NCBI GenBank assembly: GCA_963969495.1
Contig: OZ018333.1
Coordinates: forward strand, 93,321,207 to 93,385,206
DNA length: 64,000 bases
DNA from: Ceratothoa steindachneri
Lineage: Eukaryota > Arthropoda > Malacostraca > Isopoda > Cymothoidae
Direction: 5' to 3'
Part shown: positions 41,226-52,003 of the stretch, piece by piece
How positions within the stretch are numbered: the stretch's first letter is position 1
How the letters are laid out: every line of letters starts with the position of its first letter
Program-made: the position numbers and the translations under genes
The notes under the pieces: generated by a model
The model's input: only the letters and a program-made list of their open reading frames with translations
Told to the model about the DNA's origin: nothing
The model's database searches: none

Positions 41226-43700
41226 CTTTTTTATGAGCCCATCTGGCAACCCCCTACTTGGGCACAAGTCCCGTACACAAAGCCTACTACTAGACTATAT
41301 TAAAAAAAAATAATAATATATAAATAACAATGATAAAAAAAAACAAAGGCTAAAAAAAATAAGAAAAAGTAAAAGGCAAGTAAACGGGTTCCAGTGTCGA
41401 GGGTAGGCTTGCCTCCCCTCAGCAGCGCGGGAATGTGTAAACTACAAAAAAACCCCTGAAACAGTCAAAATGGAAGAGGCCAGCCTCCTTCAAAAAGTCA
41501 TAAAGTCCACAAGTCAGTGAGCATGAATCCTTCCTTAGTACAAGGGATAAGTGGTAATGACATGGCTTGTCCCGGTAATAACTCCGCGAAGATTGCCCAG
41601 ACTGGGACATTCAACAAGAATGTGTCGAACAGTCTGAGGAACAACCCAGTCTTCACAGTAGGGTGCTGGCAAGCGCTCCATCAAATGGCGGTGTGTCCCG
41701 CGAGTGTGTCCAATTCGGAGACGACAGAAAGCAACCTTCACCTTCGCGGCATTAGGGGGGTAGGTCTATGGGAACAGTTGCGGCGCAATGGCATGCAACT
41801 TTAAGTTCCCCACAACTGTGTCTCATCTTCTTTGGCAAGCAGCCCGTATTCCTGCCATGTAATCAGTGTGAGGAAGAGCGAAACTCTGGTCTGGTTGCCA
41901 AGTACTTGTGAACTCTTTGGCATGCAAATTCCCCGCAATTCCTACATGTCCAGGAACCTAGCAGAAGATAATCTCAGCATCCAGCCGGCTCACCAAAACC
42001 CTGGCATCACAGATATTGCCAACCAAGGAATGCAGAGGTTCCAATGTCCCAATAGCACTCAGGGCACTTTGTGAGTCACTATAGATCACAATCCAGTCTC
42101 CAAACCGGGCAGATCACATTATCTCCCATACTGAGCGGTGTATTGCAACCAGCTCAGCTGTGAAGACAGGCGCACTACCTAGTAGAGCCACACTGATTCC
42201 AAAATGAAGGGAATATGCCGTGGAAACTGACCCCCTCTTGGGACTTGGAACCATCTGTAGACACTGGCACAGTTCCAGCATGACACGAAGTGTGCTCCAA
42301 AAAAGGTTGAACACAATATACCCAGCACTATAGAAGCTTTGGGAGCACAGGCATGGTGACAAATAATCAAAGGTGGTACCCTCCTGGGTGGCATCCTGGG
42401 CAGAACCAGGGGCACCACCAACCGGAGAGCTAGACCTAGCTGTCGAAGGAGTTTCCTAGCACTAAACCCAAAGGGCTTAGGGTATAACTGGCATCTCTTA
42501 GCACCAAGAGGTACTATCAAGATCAGCTGTGGATGCAGTGAGATTTGTTGGAGACTACAGGAGAATAATGCACTGTGCATGGCACAGAGCGAGTGGCATC
42601 TCCCCAGCATCGACAAGTAGTCTATCAATGGGGGAAGTGCGGAAGGCACCTGTCACCAGGCAAAGGCCGGTGTGGTGGATTGTCAACCTTCCACAATACA
42701 CACTCGGTTGCGGATGCATAAAGCTCACATCCGTAGTTGAGCTTTGAATGAACAAAGGATTGATAAAAAAGTAAGGCAGTAGCCTTATCAGCACCCCAGG
42801 CAACGAATTTCATGGAACAAAGAATATCCATGACACGGGTACAGGAGACCCTAAGGCTGCGAATGAGACTTCCAGGTGAGGCGGTAGTCAAATACAAGAC
42901 ATTGTCTGGACCACGGGTGGTGGCCCCGCACTTAGAGTAAACCAGTCATTGAAGGGTTCTCCGTCTTGTGAGGTAAAGTCCAGTGGCCTACCACAACATC
43001 ATGATGTACATTGAATGCTGGCAGAGCAGCATCCCGGCTAGAGAATGCAGGAGAAAGTGACTCGCTTCCATAACTCTGATAGAGGGGGCTTCCCGTTAAA
43101 TGAAGACATGGATGCCAGTGGCGGGTGGCGGGCATTCTTCAAAATATACCAGAACTTAGAGTGAAGTTGTTTGGGCAGCGCATGTAGGCATAATGCTTTT
43201 GTTTGAGGGACAGCTCACACTAGGCTGAGCACCATACACAAAGGGTTGGGGTACAAAATGGCCAGAAGTTCTAGGAATAGTAGTTAGGACCACGATGATG
43301 AATATGCAGAACTCAATGGCCTCATCTACCGACCTAAACTCTTGAATGAGACAGAAATATAAGTGATTTCCTGAAATGTGGAACACACTACCGGGGTGGG
43401 CTCTCAGGCAGCAGCGGCCCAGAAAATGATATTTGAATGGCAAAGTGATCACTATCATGCAGGTAATCCACCACCCCCACCCAAAATCAGGCTGTGTATC
43501 CCGAGAGCACAAAGATAGATCAAGGCATGAAAATGAAGTGTTTCTCAGACAGTGATGCATAAACTCATCTACATTTAGGACACCTATCTCCAGCTCATCG
43601 ATCAGGTCAGCAAGGACTTGACCTATGGGATTAATCAAGTAGTCTTCCCAGAAGGAGTGTCTACTGTTCAGATCTCTGAAATGAGAAATCTAAAGCAAAG
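41222..43700 (-). mobile_element. Family A LINE, 5'-truncated (copy A6)
   Basis: Poly(A) side at 41223-41230, decayed hairpins, ORF2 C-terminal finger (41741: MKVAFCRLRIGHTRGTHRHL), RNase H (42050-42360), RT end (42625-42900) and endonuclease (43638-43420: LADLIDELEIGVLNVDEFMH, CLDLSLCSRDTQPDFGWG). The part corresponding to most of the RT palm is missing at about 42900. It lies inside LINE D and is itself interrupted at 43700 by copy A7. Confidence 0.8.
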
Positions 43701-43702
43701 AG

Positions 43703-45090
43703 ATTTTTTTTTTAAAGAGCTCATCTGGCGACTGCCTACTTGGGCATTAGTGGCTTATTCACCATTGCCTAAAATTAGGCATCTTTAAAAGAGGATGCCA
43801 AAAAAAACAAATAAAAAACCCATCAATAAATTAAAACAAAGAAAAAGGTAATAAGCAGGAGGCAAGCTCAGGAGTCAGGAAGAGGTCCACCTCCGCCCAG
43901 CACAGGAACATGTGACCTACTAAAATTTAAAAAAACAACAAAAAAACAACTATTTAAATAAAGGGAAGAAGGACGGCATCCTCCAAAAAGTCTAAAGGCC
44001 TTTGGGACCAGAGCTGTCTGAGGAGGAACTTACATACAAGCCCAGACAGGCATTGTACTTGACACCGAGCCGGGTTTAACCCCATGGAAGATCCTACCAT
44101 CTAGGGTGAGGTCACCTCAGGGAGCCTCCATGTGGGCATCCCACCCAGACATCACGGCTCCCATTCAAGGTTCCTTTTTCACCTAAGCCGGCAAACCAGC
44201 ATCTGTCAAGGAAGAGAGGGGGCATGTACAGTAACCCCCTATAGGCTCTTAGTGCACAAGTGCAGGATGTTAGGGGGCAAGGACCAATGGATCCTGCCAT
44301 CCCTTGTCCCCTGAGAGTGTTGGCCCTATCGACATGCTCCCACCAAGAGCAGTCAATTTTCAGCCGCCTGCATGCTTTCTTGGCAGTTCCATGTGAAAGA
44401 AAAGGAGGGACTGCCAATGGAAAGCGGGAGGCACCCCCTACCCTCCCAAGGCCTGTGGGAAGAGTAAGCCTCCTCTCCAGTAAAAGAAATTTGTAGGGTC
44501 CCCTGAGAAAACACAGGGGAGGTGGGAGACCTCCAATTTTTCATAGGAGCTGCCCGAAGGTGGCTCTGGTGATGGTCAAGGGGGACTATTATTTTTTGTA
44601 TTTAAATTATCATTGGGCATGGCAGGGTGACCCTGTACTTGTCATGGGATGCAAATGCTCATCACCCCATGCAGTAGCCCGCTCTGCGAGGGGTGAACAC
44701 AGGGGCGGCAGAACCTGCTGCTGCCATTTGAGGCCACTCTTCCCGCCTAGTGACCTGGCAGCCCATCAGCATGGCCGTTCCATCTTGGGCACTGCGTAAA
44801 ATTGATAGACAGAGAAAGGAGGAAGAAAGAGTATATGAGGAAGGTATGGGTGGGGATGAAGCAGGTTGTTAAAAACCTACAACCTCCCCACAGATCTGGC
44901 ATAATTGGGCGAGAGGAAGCTGGTCGGCTTCTACCCTGTGAAATTAGAGGCTAACCAGAGAAAATTGTGGGAGAGGTTGTAGGGAAAGTGAGGAAGTAGG
45001 GTAAAAATACAGGCTGTCAGGAAGGAGAAGAGGCTAAGCTGGGACCGGACGGGGCATTGAGTCCCATCAGCACAGCAAATTGCCATGCGT
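43703..45090 (-). mobile_element. Family A LINE with near-total internal deletion (copy A7)
   Basis: Tail with poly(A) side 43704-43713 and perfect hairpin TGCCTAAAATTAGGCA (43769-43784). After about 300 bp of 3' region it jumps at about 44005 to the N-terminal half of ORF1 and the 5' UTR (ORF1 ATG at 44620, MPNDN-like). Its 5' end is near 45090, at the same place as in A3 and A8. Inserted in A6. Confidence 0.8.
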
Positions 45091-45760
45091 TTACTTTGTC
45101 AAATAGTTTCTCTATATCTAGGCTTTTTTCTCTTCCTGCATAAACCTATTATCTCTTTCAGCACAAAAACATCGTCTATTGTTCTTTGAATGGACCGTAA
45201 GGTCTTCTAGGGTACTTTCTTTCCTTGTTACCCTTAATGAACTCATTTTGCTCATCACTTAAAATACATTATCTATCATCCCACCCCTGAAATTTATCTG
45301 CAATTATTCTTCCAAATATTTTGCATACGATATTCACAATTGTAATTGGCAGATAGTTTCCCACATTCAATCCTTACTTCCACCCTTATATATAATATTA
45401 ACTATGTTATTAATCTCCCTTCCAGACCTTTCTTCTTAGCTCTTTCATTCCATTTCAATTCCTCCAGGAATACTATATGTGTACCATTAAATATAGCCTC
45501 TTCTTGTCGCCCCAATATTTTATACATTTCTGCTCCCATGTATTCCTCTATCACTCACATCTCAGCTATTCCTAGAATTTTTATTCTTTTCTTCATTTCC
45601 TTTCCTTGCTTCCCTAATTCCAGTCCCTGGCAATTTACAAACTCCCCTTTGACATACTATTCTTTCTTCTACCTTCCTCTCCCAAATTTGCAGCTTCTGC
45701 ATTAGAATTTACTCTCTTATATCTCAATCATTTTGCATTTTTCATATAAAGGCACATCTC
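45091..45760 (-). mobile_element. Old LINE D, 5' RT fragment
   Basis: Minus strand reads, with shifts, GNYLPITIVNIVCKIFGRII (45350-45295; the NYRPI motif), LSDEQNEF (45260), DDVFVLKEIIGLCRKRKK (45175-45125) and LDIEKLFDKVNA (45122-45090; RT motif A). A CR1 tail at 45182-45235 splits it. Together with the pieces at 40790 and 38400 it gives the RT motifs in correct order across about 7 kb. Confidence 0.6.
45182..45235 (+). mobile_element. Solo CR1-type 3' tail
   Basis: About 54 bp almost identical to 15063-15125: TTTGAATGGACCGTAAGGTC, then TACTTTCTTTCCTTGT. An extreme 5'-truncated copy of the element whose ORF is at 13237-15030. Confidence 0.8.
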
Positions 45761-45807
45761 ACAATACTCAAATGAATTTCCCACTTGACTCATGCAAAAT
45801 GACTGTA

Positions 45808-46127
45808 CAATAAACCCTCGATATAACAAATTTTGGATATAATCAACCAAATTTCCTGGCTGAACTCTATCAGGTTTAACAGGCAAGCGTTACGACCAGC
45901 CTGAGTGAGTGTTGGTGTGTCATATGTCTCCTATAGTGCAAGGTTTGTATCAATACTATGTTGTGTAGTCCACTTAACTTTATTAGTAATTACATACGTA
46001 TTACATATCCATAATGAACTTTGTTCATTATTTCCATTGCTTTTAACGCCCATCGGTTTAACAAACTTTTGGCTTTAACGAACGACTCCCCAGGCCCCAT
46101 ATAGTTTGTTATATCAAGGGTTTACTG
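45808..46127. mobile_element. Pogo/Tigger-type MITE, 320 bp
   Basis: Inverted ends CAATAAACCCTCGATATAAC and (reverse complement of the right end) CAGTAAACCCTTGATATAAC; flanked by TA on both sides (45806-45807 and 46128-46129). Ends of this type with TA duplication are known from Tigger/pogo elements. No transposase ORF. Confidence 0.85.
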
Positions 46128-46673
46128 TATTCTCCTCTTTCTACTCTTGCAATCTCTACACTAATTGTTTTCCCATCTCTCCAGCGATTCTCTTTCATTC
46201 CTTCTCTTCCTTCCTGTGTCCTTTTTGCACTAATTATTTTGTTTCCCCTTTTGAGTCTTCCCACTAACACTGCGTTTTTCCTTTTTGTACTGGTTTATAT
46301 GACAGGTCCCTTAACCTCAACCTTTAGGTCTGTTCTTCTCTGGTTCTCCATAATATCTTATCCTTTTTATTAATCCTTGGTACAGATCTTTCAAGCAGAT
46401 AATTTTTTTCTTAAAATTTTCACTTTTTAAATATTCTTATCAAGCAAGCTATGGTCAATTTTTGGAAAATGCCTGCTCTTGAACTTTGTGGGCACGTTAT
46501 AAACATCTCTATTTTAAAAAAAAAATGAAGATGTTATATAGTGTATATCATAGATATACTCTATATAGCATTTTCATTACTATGTTATAATGAAAATAGA
46601 TTGTTCACCATCTTGAAATCACAGCAACGTGAATTTTTTTTCTGAATTAAATATATGGACAGTAATTTTTTTA

Positions 46674-46949
46674 CATTAGTGACTCCAGGCATTGTTGTTG
46701 TGTTTCATTCTAAATTGAATGACATTGGGTTTCATCTTTCGTTCATCCAAACATGAGGGCACCATTTTTGTTAAGAGTGAAAATTGGGAAAAACAAGAAT
46801 AGCTAAAATTCTTTGGTTATTGGAGTGCCATTATGCCCCTCCCCCCCTCTAACTCCACCTGTATGCACCTACAGGAACAAGTAGTACAACGAAAGTTTTG
46901 GAACAAAGCATTTTGGACTAAAATGAAAAAAATGCCTGAGTCACTAATG
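46674..46949. mobile_element. TA-flanked MITE, 276 bp
   Basis: Inverted ends CATTAGTGACTCCAGGCATT and CATTAGTGACTCAGGCATTT (one-base gap), flanked by TA (46672-46673, 46950-46951). Non-coding. The surrounding sequence (CTGAATTAAA, ATATGGACATTT, GATTGATTTAAATA) recurs without the insertion at 60630-60710, giving an approximate empty site. Tc1/mariner-type by target-site duplication only. Confidence 0.75.
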
Positions 46950-47064
46950 TAGAAAATTACCATATGGACATTTCATATTAAATAATTTTAAAGAAAATAT
47001 GATTGATTTAAATAGCATTTGAGAGTGAGGCTTATAAGTTTGAAGTCAAGCAATGTGGTAGAAA

Positions 47065-48120
47065 AACTAGAGGTTGAAACTTTAGAAGACCTACGCCATA
47101 TTTTTAGTATTAGAAATGGTACTAATGGTGTTTTTAGGCATTGTAGTCATCATTTATGGTTTCGGTTAGGCGTGGAAAGTACATATTTTCAAGATACTAA
47201 CATCTTTGATGGGGAGAAAATAAAATTAAAATAAGTCCACCTTTACTTCTCTTGATGTTTAAGAATTCCTGATTTCAAGCATTGGCAACTCTGATTTGAA
47301 CCTAATACTAGGCTTTTGAACCCTACAGTATTTATATTGAAATAGGGGGGCTTTGTCCTTATACTCCTTCTTTAATTGTGGGAGGTTGCAAAGGGTTGGC
47401 AAATAAAAAACCCAACTTTAAAAAACCTGGGTTTGTTTGTTTTTTTCAAAATTACACTTTTTTTTGGAGAAATGAATGCTATTTATCATTATTTTATTCA
47501 AAATTCATATTTATGTTTATAATTTCAACAAATATGTCTCAAATTAAGGTGATTTATCTGATACTGACTCATAATTCATCTCTCCTTCTACAGGTTATGG
47601 CTATCATGGCTACCCACAATTATCGATGAGTGATCTGTTACTGTGATCTTTTCTTACTATAATATAATTATTAAACTAATTAATTATTAATATTATATAA
47701 AAATAGAGATAGCTGTTCTTTTTCTATATTATTCTAATGCTTGAAGCATTTGTATTTAAAAAAAAAACAACAATAAAACCCAGGTTTTATTGGGCTTTTT
47801 CAAAATTTGGGGGGTTTGCCAACCTTGAGGCTGCACCCCACAATTTTTAATCACCTAGTAGTATTAGCAATTTGAAAGCTTAGCATTGAGTTGAAATCAG
47901 GGTTGCCAATGTTTGAAATCAAGAATTCTTTACACATCAAGCGAAATAAAGGTGGACTTATTTTAATTTAATTTTCCCCCCATCAAAGATGCATTATCTT
48001 GAAAATATGTACTTTTTGCATCTAACTGAAGCCATAAAGAATTATTACAATGCTTAAAAACACCAATTAGTACTGTTTGTAATATTAAAAACATGGTGTG
48101 CCTCTTCTGAAGCTTAACCA
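47065..48120. repeat. Long inverted repeat around a hAT MITE
   Basis: Left arm 47065-47310 and right arm about 47865-48120 (inverted) share long stretches such as AGTACATATTTTCAAGATA, ATCTTTGATGGGG, AATAAGTCCACCTTTA and ATTGGCAAC. They are roughly 75-80 percent identical by eye. The hAT MITE 47392-47827 sits between them. The small open frame at 47019-47234 lies in the left arm and is not conserved in the right arm, so I do not call a gene. Confidence 0.75.
47392..47827. mobile_element. hAT-like MITE, 436 bp
   Basis: Ends AAGGGTTGGCAAA and (reverse complement of the right end) CAAGGTTGGCAAA; 8-bp flanks AGGTTGCA (47384-47391) and AGGCTGCA (47828-47835) differ at one base. One internal unit of the type found three times at 34186-35301. 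hAT assignment rests on terminal sequence and 8-bp duplication. Confidence 0.8.
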
Positions 48121-48263
48121 ACTAGAGACCTAATGACAGCTGGCAATCGCCTTTGAATTCTTGCCATAACTTACCATGTTAGATTTAAGATAAGTTACCG
48201 GTGGGTTGCTGCCCAATCCAAGTGGATTCTATATGGCCGCTAGGGTGAAACGAGAAATATCAT

Positions 48264-51200
48264 CTATAAAAGGTGGAGGAGACCACTTTGTGACAAAAAT
48301 TTAAAAAACAACGGGTTAAAAGATTCCTCCGCCAATATGAATCGAAGACGGGTGTGTTGAGGAATAGTTAAAAGGGTCGGGAAACAGGACAACCAGAGCA
48401 TGGTAAAATGGCTACAATCCAATAAAAGGTAGGCAACCGATTGGTCCCCACCGCAAAAATGACAGCAAGGGCTGATATGGGCATCACCCAAAACAAGATG
48501 GCTGTGAGTAAGTCTCGTGTGGCCAATGCGAACTCGGCAAAGGGCCACCTCCAACGACCGCATTCTATGATGACTTGAGGGCCAAGAGCAAATAGAATTT
48601 TTTATTTTGTATAGTTTGGATGATGAACAGTCATCCCATTCATTTGGCCACAGTTGAAAAATATACTTTCTTATTGAAGGAAAGTAGTCCCTAAAAGGCA
48701 GAGCCGAGTTTTCAGGGGACACAAAATGTGCTGAGTGGGCCAGCGGTTCAGCCTTCTAGTTGCCCAGGACCCCCACATGCCCAGGGACCCAGCAAAAAAT
48801 AATTCTATATCGGGATGCATTTTGGATCAGCCAGTTGCAAATTTCTGTGACCAGGAAATGGGACGCATTAAAAGATCTAATTAACTGTAAGACACTCCTT
48901 GAGTCGGATAAAATGACAAAATCACTAAAAGGTAAAATTTGGATGAGTCTAAAGGCTAAAAGGATTGCTGAAAGTTCAGCGGTAAAAATGGATGCTGCTG
49001 GTGGCAAAGATAGAGTTAGGAATTCTCCTCCTGGGTAGATGGCTGCGGCGCCCACGCCACAGTCCGACTTAGAGCCATCCGTGTATAGTGGGCAGCATTG
49101 TTTGTGGGAGATCGAATGCTCTAAGAACAGGCTTTTAATGATGCGAGGGTCCAGGCTCCACATGTTGGTACATACTGTGGGGAGAGGAGCACGCCACCTA
49201 GGGTTCAGTAAGGATGGAAGGGTAAGGACCCTTGGAGCACCCAGGTTAGAGAGATGATCTCCTATGCAAAGGTTCAAAGGGCGGGGTAAAGATGGCAACT
49301 TATCATATGCCGCCGTTGATTCGGCAGCATACAGGCATCTGTAGACCTCTGATACAGGGGCTTGCTGTACTCGGCAGAGGTATCGCATGCAGATTTGAAG
49401 TCTATGGTAGGGCAAAGGGAGTACCCCACTCTCGCAGTAAAGGCTGTTGACAGGAGAAGTACGGAAGGCTCCACTAGAAAGGCGAACTCCAAGGTTTCGG
49501 ATGGGGTTCAGCATTTTAAGGGCTGAAGGGGAAGCCGATGAGTAAATTTGACAGCCATAATCCAATTTGGATTGAACGAGGGCTGTGTATAATGTCCACA
49601 ATGTTTGTCGGTCACTGCCCCATGAAGTGTGTGAGAGGACTTTGTAAATGTCTAGAGCCCGCAGACAGCCTGTTCAAAGTCGGCGTAGGTGTGGTAACCA
49701 GAATAACTTTGGATCGAGAGTTACGCCAAGGAACCGAAACTCGGAGACAAACTCTATATCTTCGCCTTGTAGGGATATAGATGGAGGAACAAAAACCCCT
49801 CTGCCGCGGTGAAAATACATTGCTTTGGTTTTGGTCGTGGAAAAGCGGAATCCCTTAAGTTGTGCTCTTTTGGATACAGCATCGACCGCCAGTTGTAGCC
49901 GACGCGCTGCTGATGAAAGGCGAGGTGAGGAACAGTATAGTGCTAAATCATCAACAAACAGAGTTGCCGATACACCTTCTGGGAGAGATGAAATAATATC
50001 TTAGATGGCAATTAAAAAACATAAGACACTGCCCTGAGGAACTCCCTCCTATTGGGGTTGCAGGTCAGAGTATGCGTCTTCAACACGTACCTTGAAGGAT
50101 CGAGATGCTAAAACACTTTGAATAAATGAAGGTAAAAGGCCTCTCATCCCCCAGACGTATAACTGCTTCAAGATGCCGTATCTCCATGTTGTGTCGTAGG
50201 CTTTCTCAATATCGAAAAATATGGCTAGGACTCAGTGCTTTAATGAGAAAGCTTTCCGGACTGATCCCTTGAAACGTACTAGTAGGTGAAGGGTACTATG
50301 ACCTTTGCGGAAGCCACATCGAAATGGGGAGAGAAGGTGATTGGCTTCTAGGAACCAGTTTAGGCGCTCCAATATCATTTTTTTCCAGCAACTTACTCAA
50401 ACAGCTGGTGAGAGCTATAGGGCGATAGTGATCTGCATTCAACCTGTCCCTGCCCAGTTTGACAAAGGGAAGGATGATCCCTATGCGCCATGATGATGGG
50501 TAAAAACCCTTCACCCATATAAGGTTGTACAAATCAAGCAGGAAGAGAGTAGAGTGTGGATGTAGGTGCCGAATCATGTCGAAATGGATCTCATCAAGGC
50601 CAGGGAAAGTAGATCTGCAAAGGGACAAAGCGCTTTGCAGCTCATAGATGCTGAATAGAGCGTTATACGGAAGGTTAGATTTTGTTGTGAAGTTGAGAGA
50701 ATGAGATTCTTCCTTTGATTTGTAGGATTGAAAAGCCTTATCGTAGCGGCTGACACTGCTGACGGCGCGGAAATGGTCAGCAAAAGCATTGCTGACCGCC
50801 AGGCCGTCATTCTCCAAGGAACCGTCTAAGTTGAGTGTGGGGGTATGATGATTAGCATAACGGCCCCTGATCTTATTAATCCTCTTCCAGATCTTAGCAG
50901 TAGGTGTCATAGAGGAGATCGATGAAACGTATCTGCGCCATGAATTTCGGCGAGCTTGACGAAGGGTTCTTTGGCGAAGCGCACGAGCTCGGTTTCGGTC
51001 GACCTTGTTGCACAAAGCTGGGTTCTTTCGGAATCCGGCATGGGCTAACTTTTAATTTTTGATAGCTGTTGCACACGTCGAGGTCCACCAGGGCACGGTT
51101 GAGCGGCCCGTGACAGGTCGCCTCCGTGGGATGGTCTGTGTTGCTGCATTGTAGATAGTCGATGTAAAGTATTCTACTGCCGCGTCCACTCCATTGAAGG

Positions 51201-52003
51201 TCCCCAAAGATGCATTTGTAAAGGACGCCTCTTGGAAACCTTCCCAATCTGCATGACCTAAGTCCCCCTTAAGGGGCATGGTTGTATGAAGCGTAACTTG
51301 AAGGGCCGACAAGACAATAGGGAAGTGGTCACTCCCATGGAGATCGTCAAGAATTGACCATCTGAATTGCGTGAAGCAATCAGGGGAACAAACAGACAGG
51401 TCAACACAGCTAAAAGAGTCCGTCTGAACATGATAAGAGGCAAAAATCGCCAGTATTTAAAACACAAAGAAGGTCAGATAATAAAAGAGACTCTAAAACA
51501 CTGCCTTTGGCCTTTTGAGTGATGTCACCCCAGTATGGGTGATGGGCATTAAAATCTCCTAGTAATAAGAATGGGGAGGGCAACTGGTCTATAAGTTCTA
51601 AAAGGTCGGATCTTGACAATGATAAACAAGGGGGTAGGTAAATAGAGCAAACGGTTAAAACCTTGGTAAGAAAAACCCTCACAGCAACAGCTTGGAGGGT
51701 AGTATGTTGATGACTTTTCTCTGGTAAGAAATCTTTTGTGTGTTGACTGGAACAGGAGCTGCCAAGTGTAGGCCATGAATGGTCTTTTGCAGTCTCCTTC
51801 TTTTCTTATGTTCTTATGTTCTTATGTAGGGAAATGAGAGAAACATGGTAGGATGAAGATACCATGATTGACACCCCTCCATGAGAGGGGCTTCCAGCAG
51901 GAGCAATTGAGTTGAAAGTGAGAAAACCGGGTACCAGCGGAAAGGGCCGTATACCTAGTTTATTCTCCTGGAGACAAATAACAGCGGGGTGGATAGTCGT
52001 CAA
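48264..52003 (-). pseudogene. Family C ORF2 (EN-RT-RNase H)
   Basis: Endonuclease: AVICLQENKLGIRPFPLVPG (52000-51940), LLLGDFNAHHPYWGD (51560), GSDHFPIV (51330). RT: STFPGLDEIHFDMIRHLHPH (50600), HYRPIALTSCLSKLLE (50420), FFDIEKAYDTTWRYGI (50215), LFVDDLALYCSS (49950; both catalytic aspartates present). RNase H: LYTDGSKSDCGVGAAAIYPG, IFTAELSAILLAFRLI, VILSDSRSVLQLI, RIIFCWVPGHVGVLGN, then a TAG stop at 48756 in the place of the usual glutamate. The same frame resumes to the finger RVRIGHTRLTHSHLVLGDAH. Stops and shifts elsewhere make it inactive. Confidence 0.88.
51717..51830 (+). mobile_element. Solo LINE 3' tail in family C endonuclease
   Basis: The endonuclease reading is interrupted between HVSLISL (51835) and TLQAVAVRVFL (51712). 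The intervening 110 bp ends on the plus strand in CTTATGTTCTTATGTTCTTATG, an 8-bp tandem typical of CR1-like 3' ends. Not the same tail as at 15063 or 45182. Confidence 0.7.

Noticed and set aside
45346..45705. 119-codon plus-strand frame
   Set aside because: Antisense of decayed LINE D; the minus strand carries RT motifs.
47019..47234. 71-codon frame MRVRLISLKSS...
   Set aside because: Lies in an arm of an inverted repeat; the other arm does not keep the frame, so no sign of coding.
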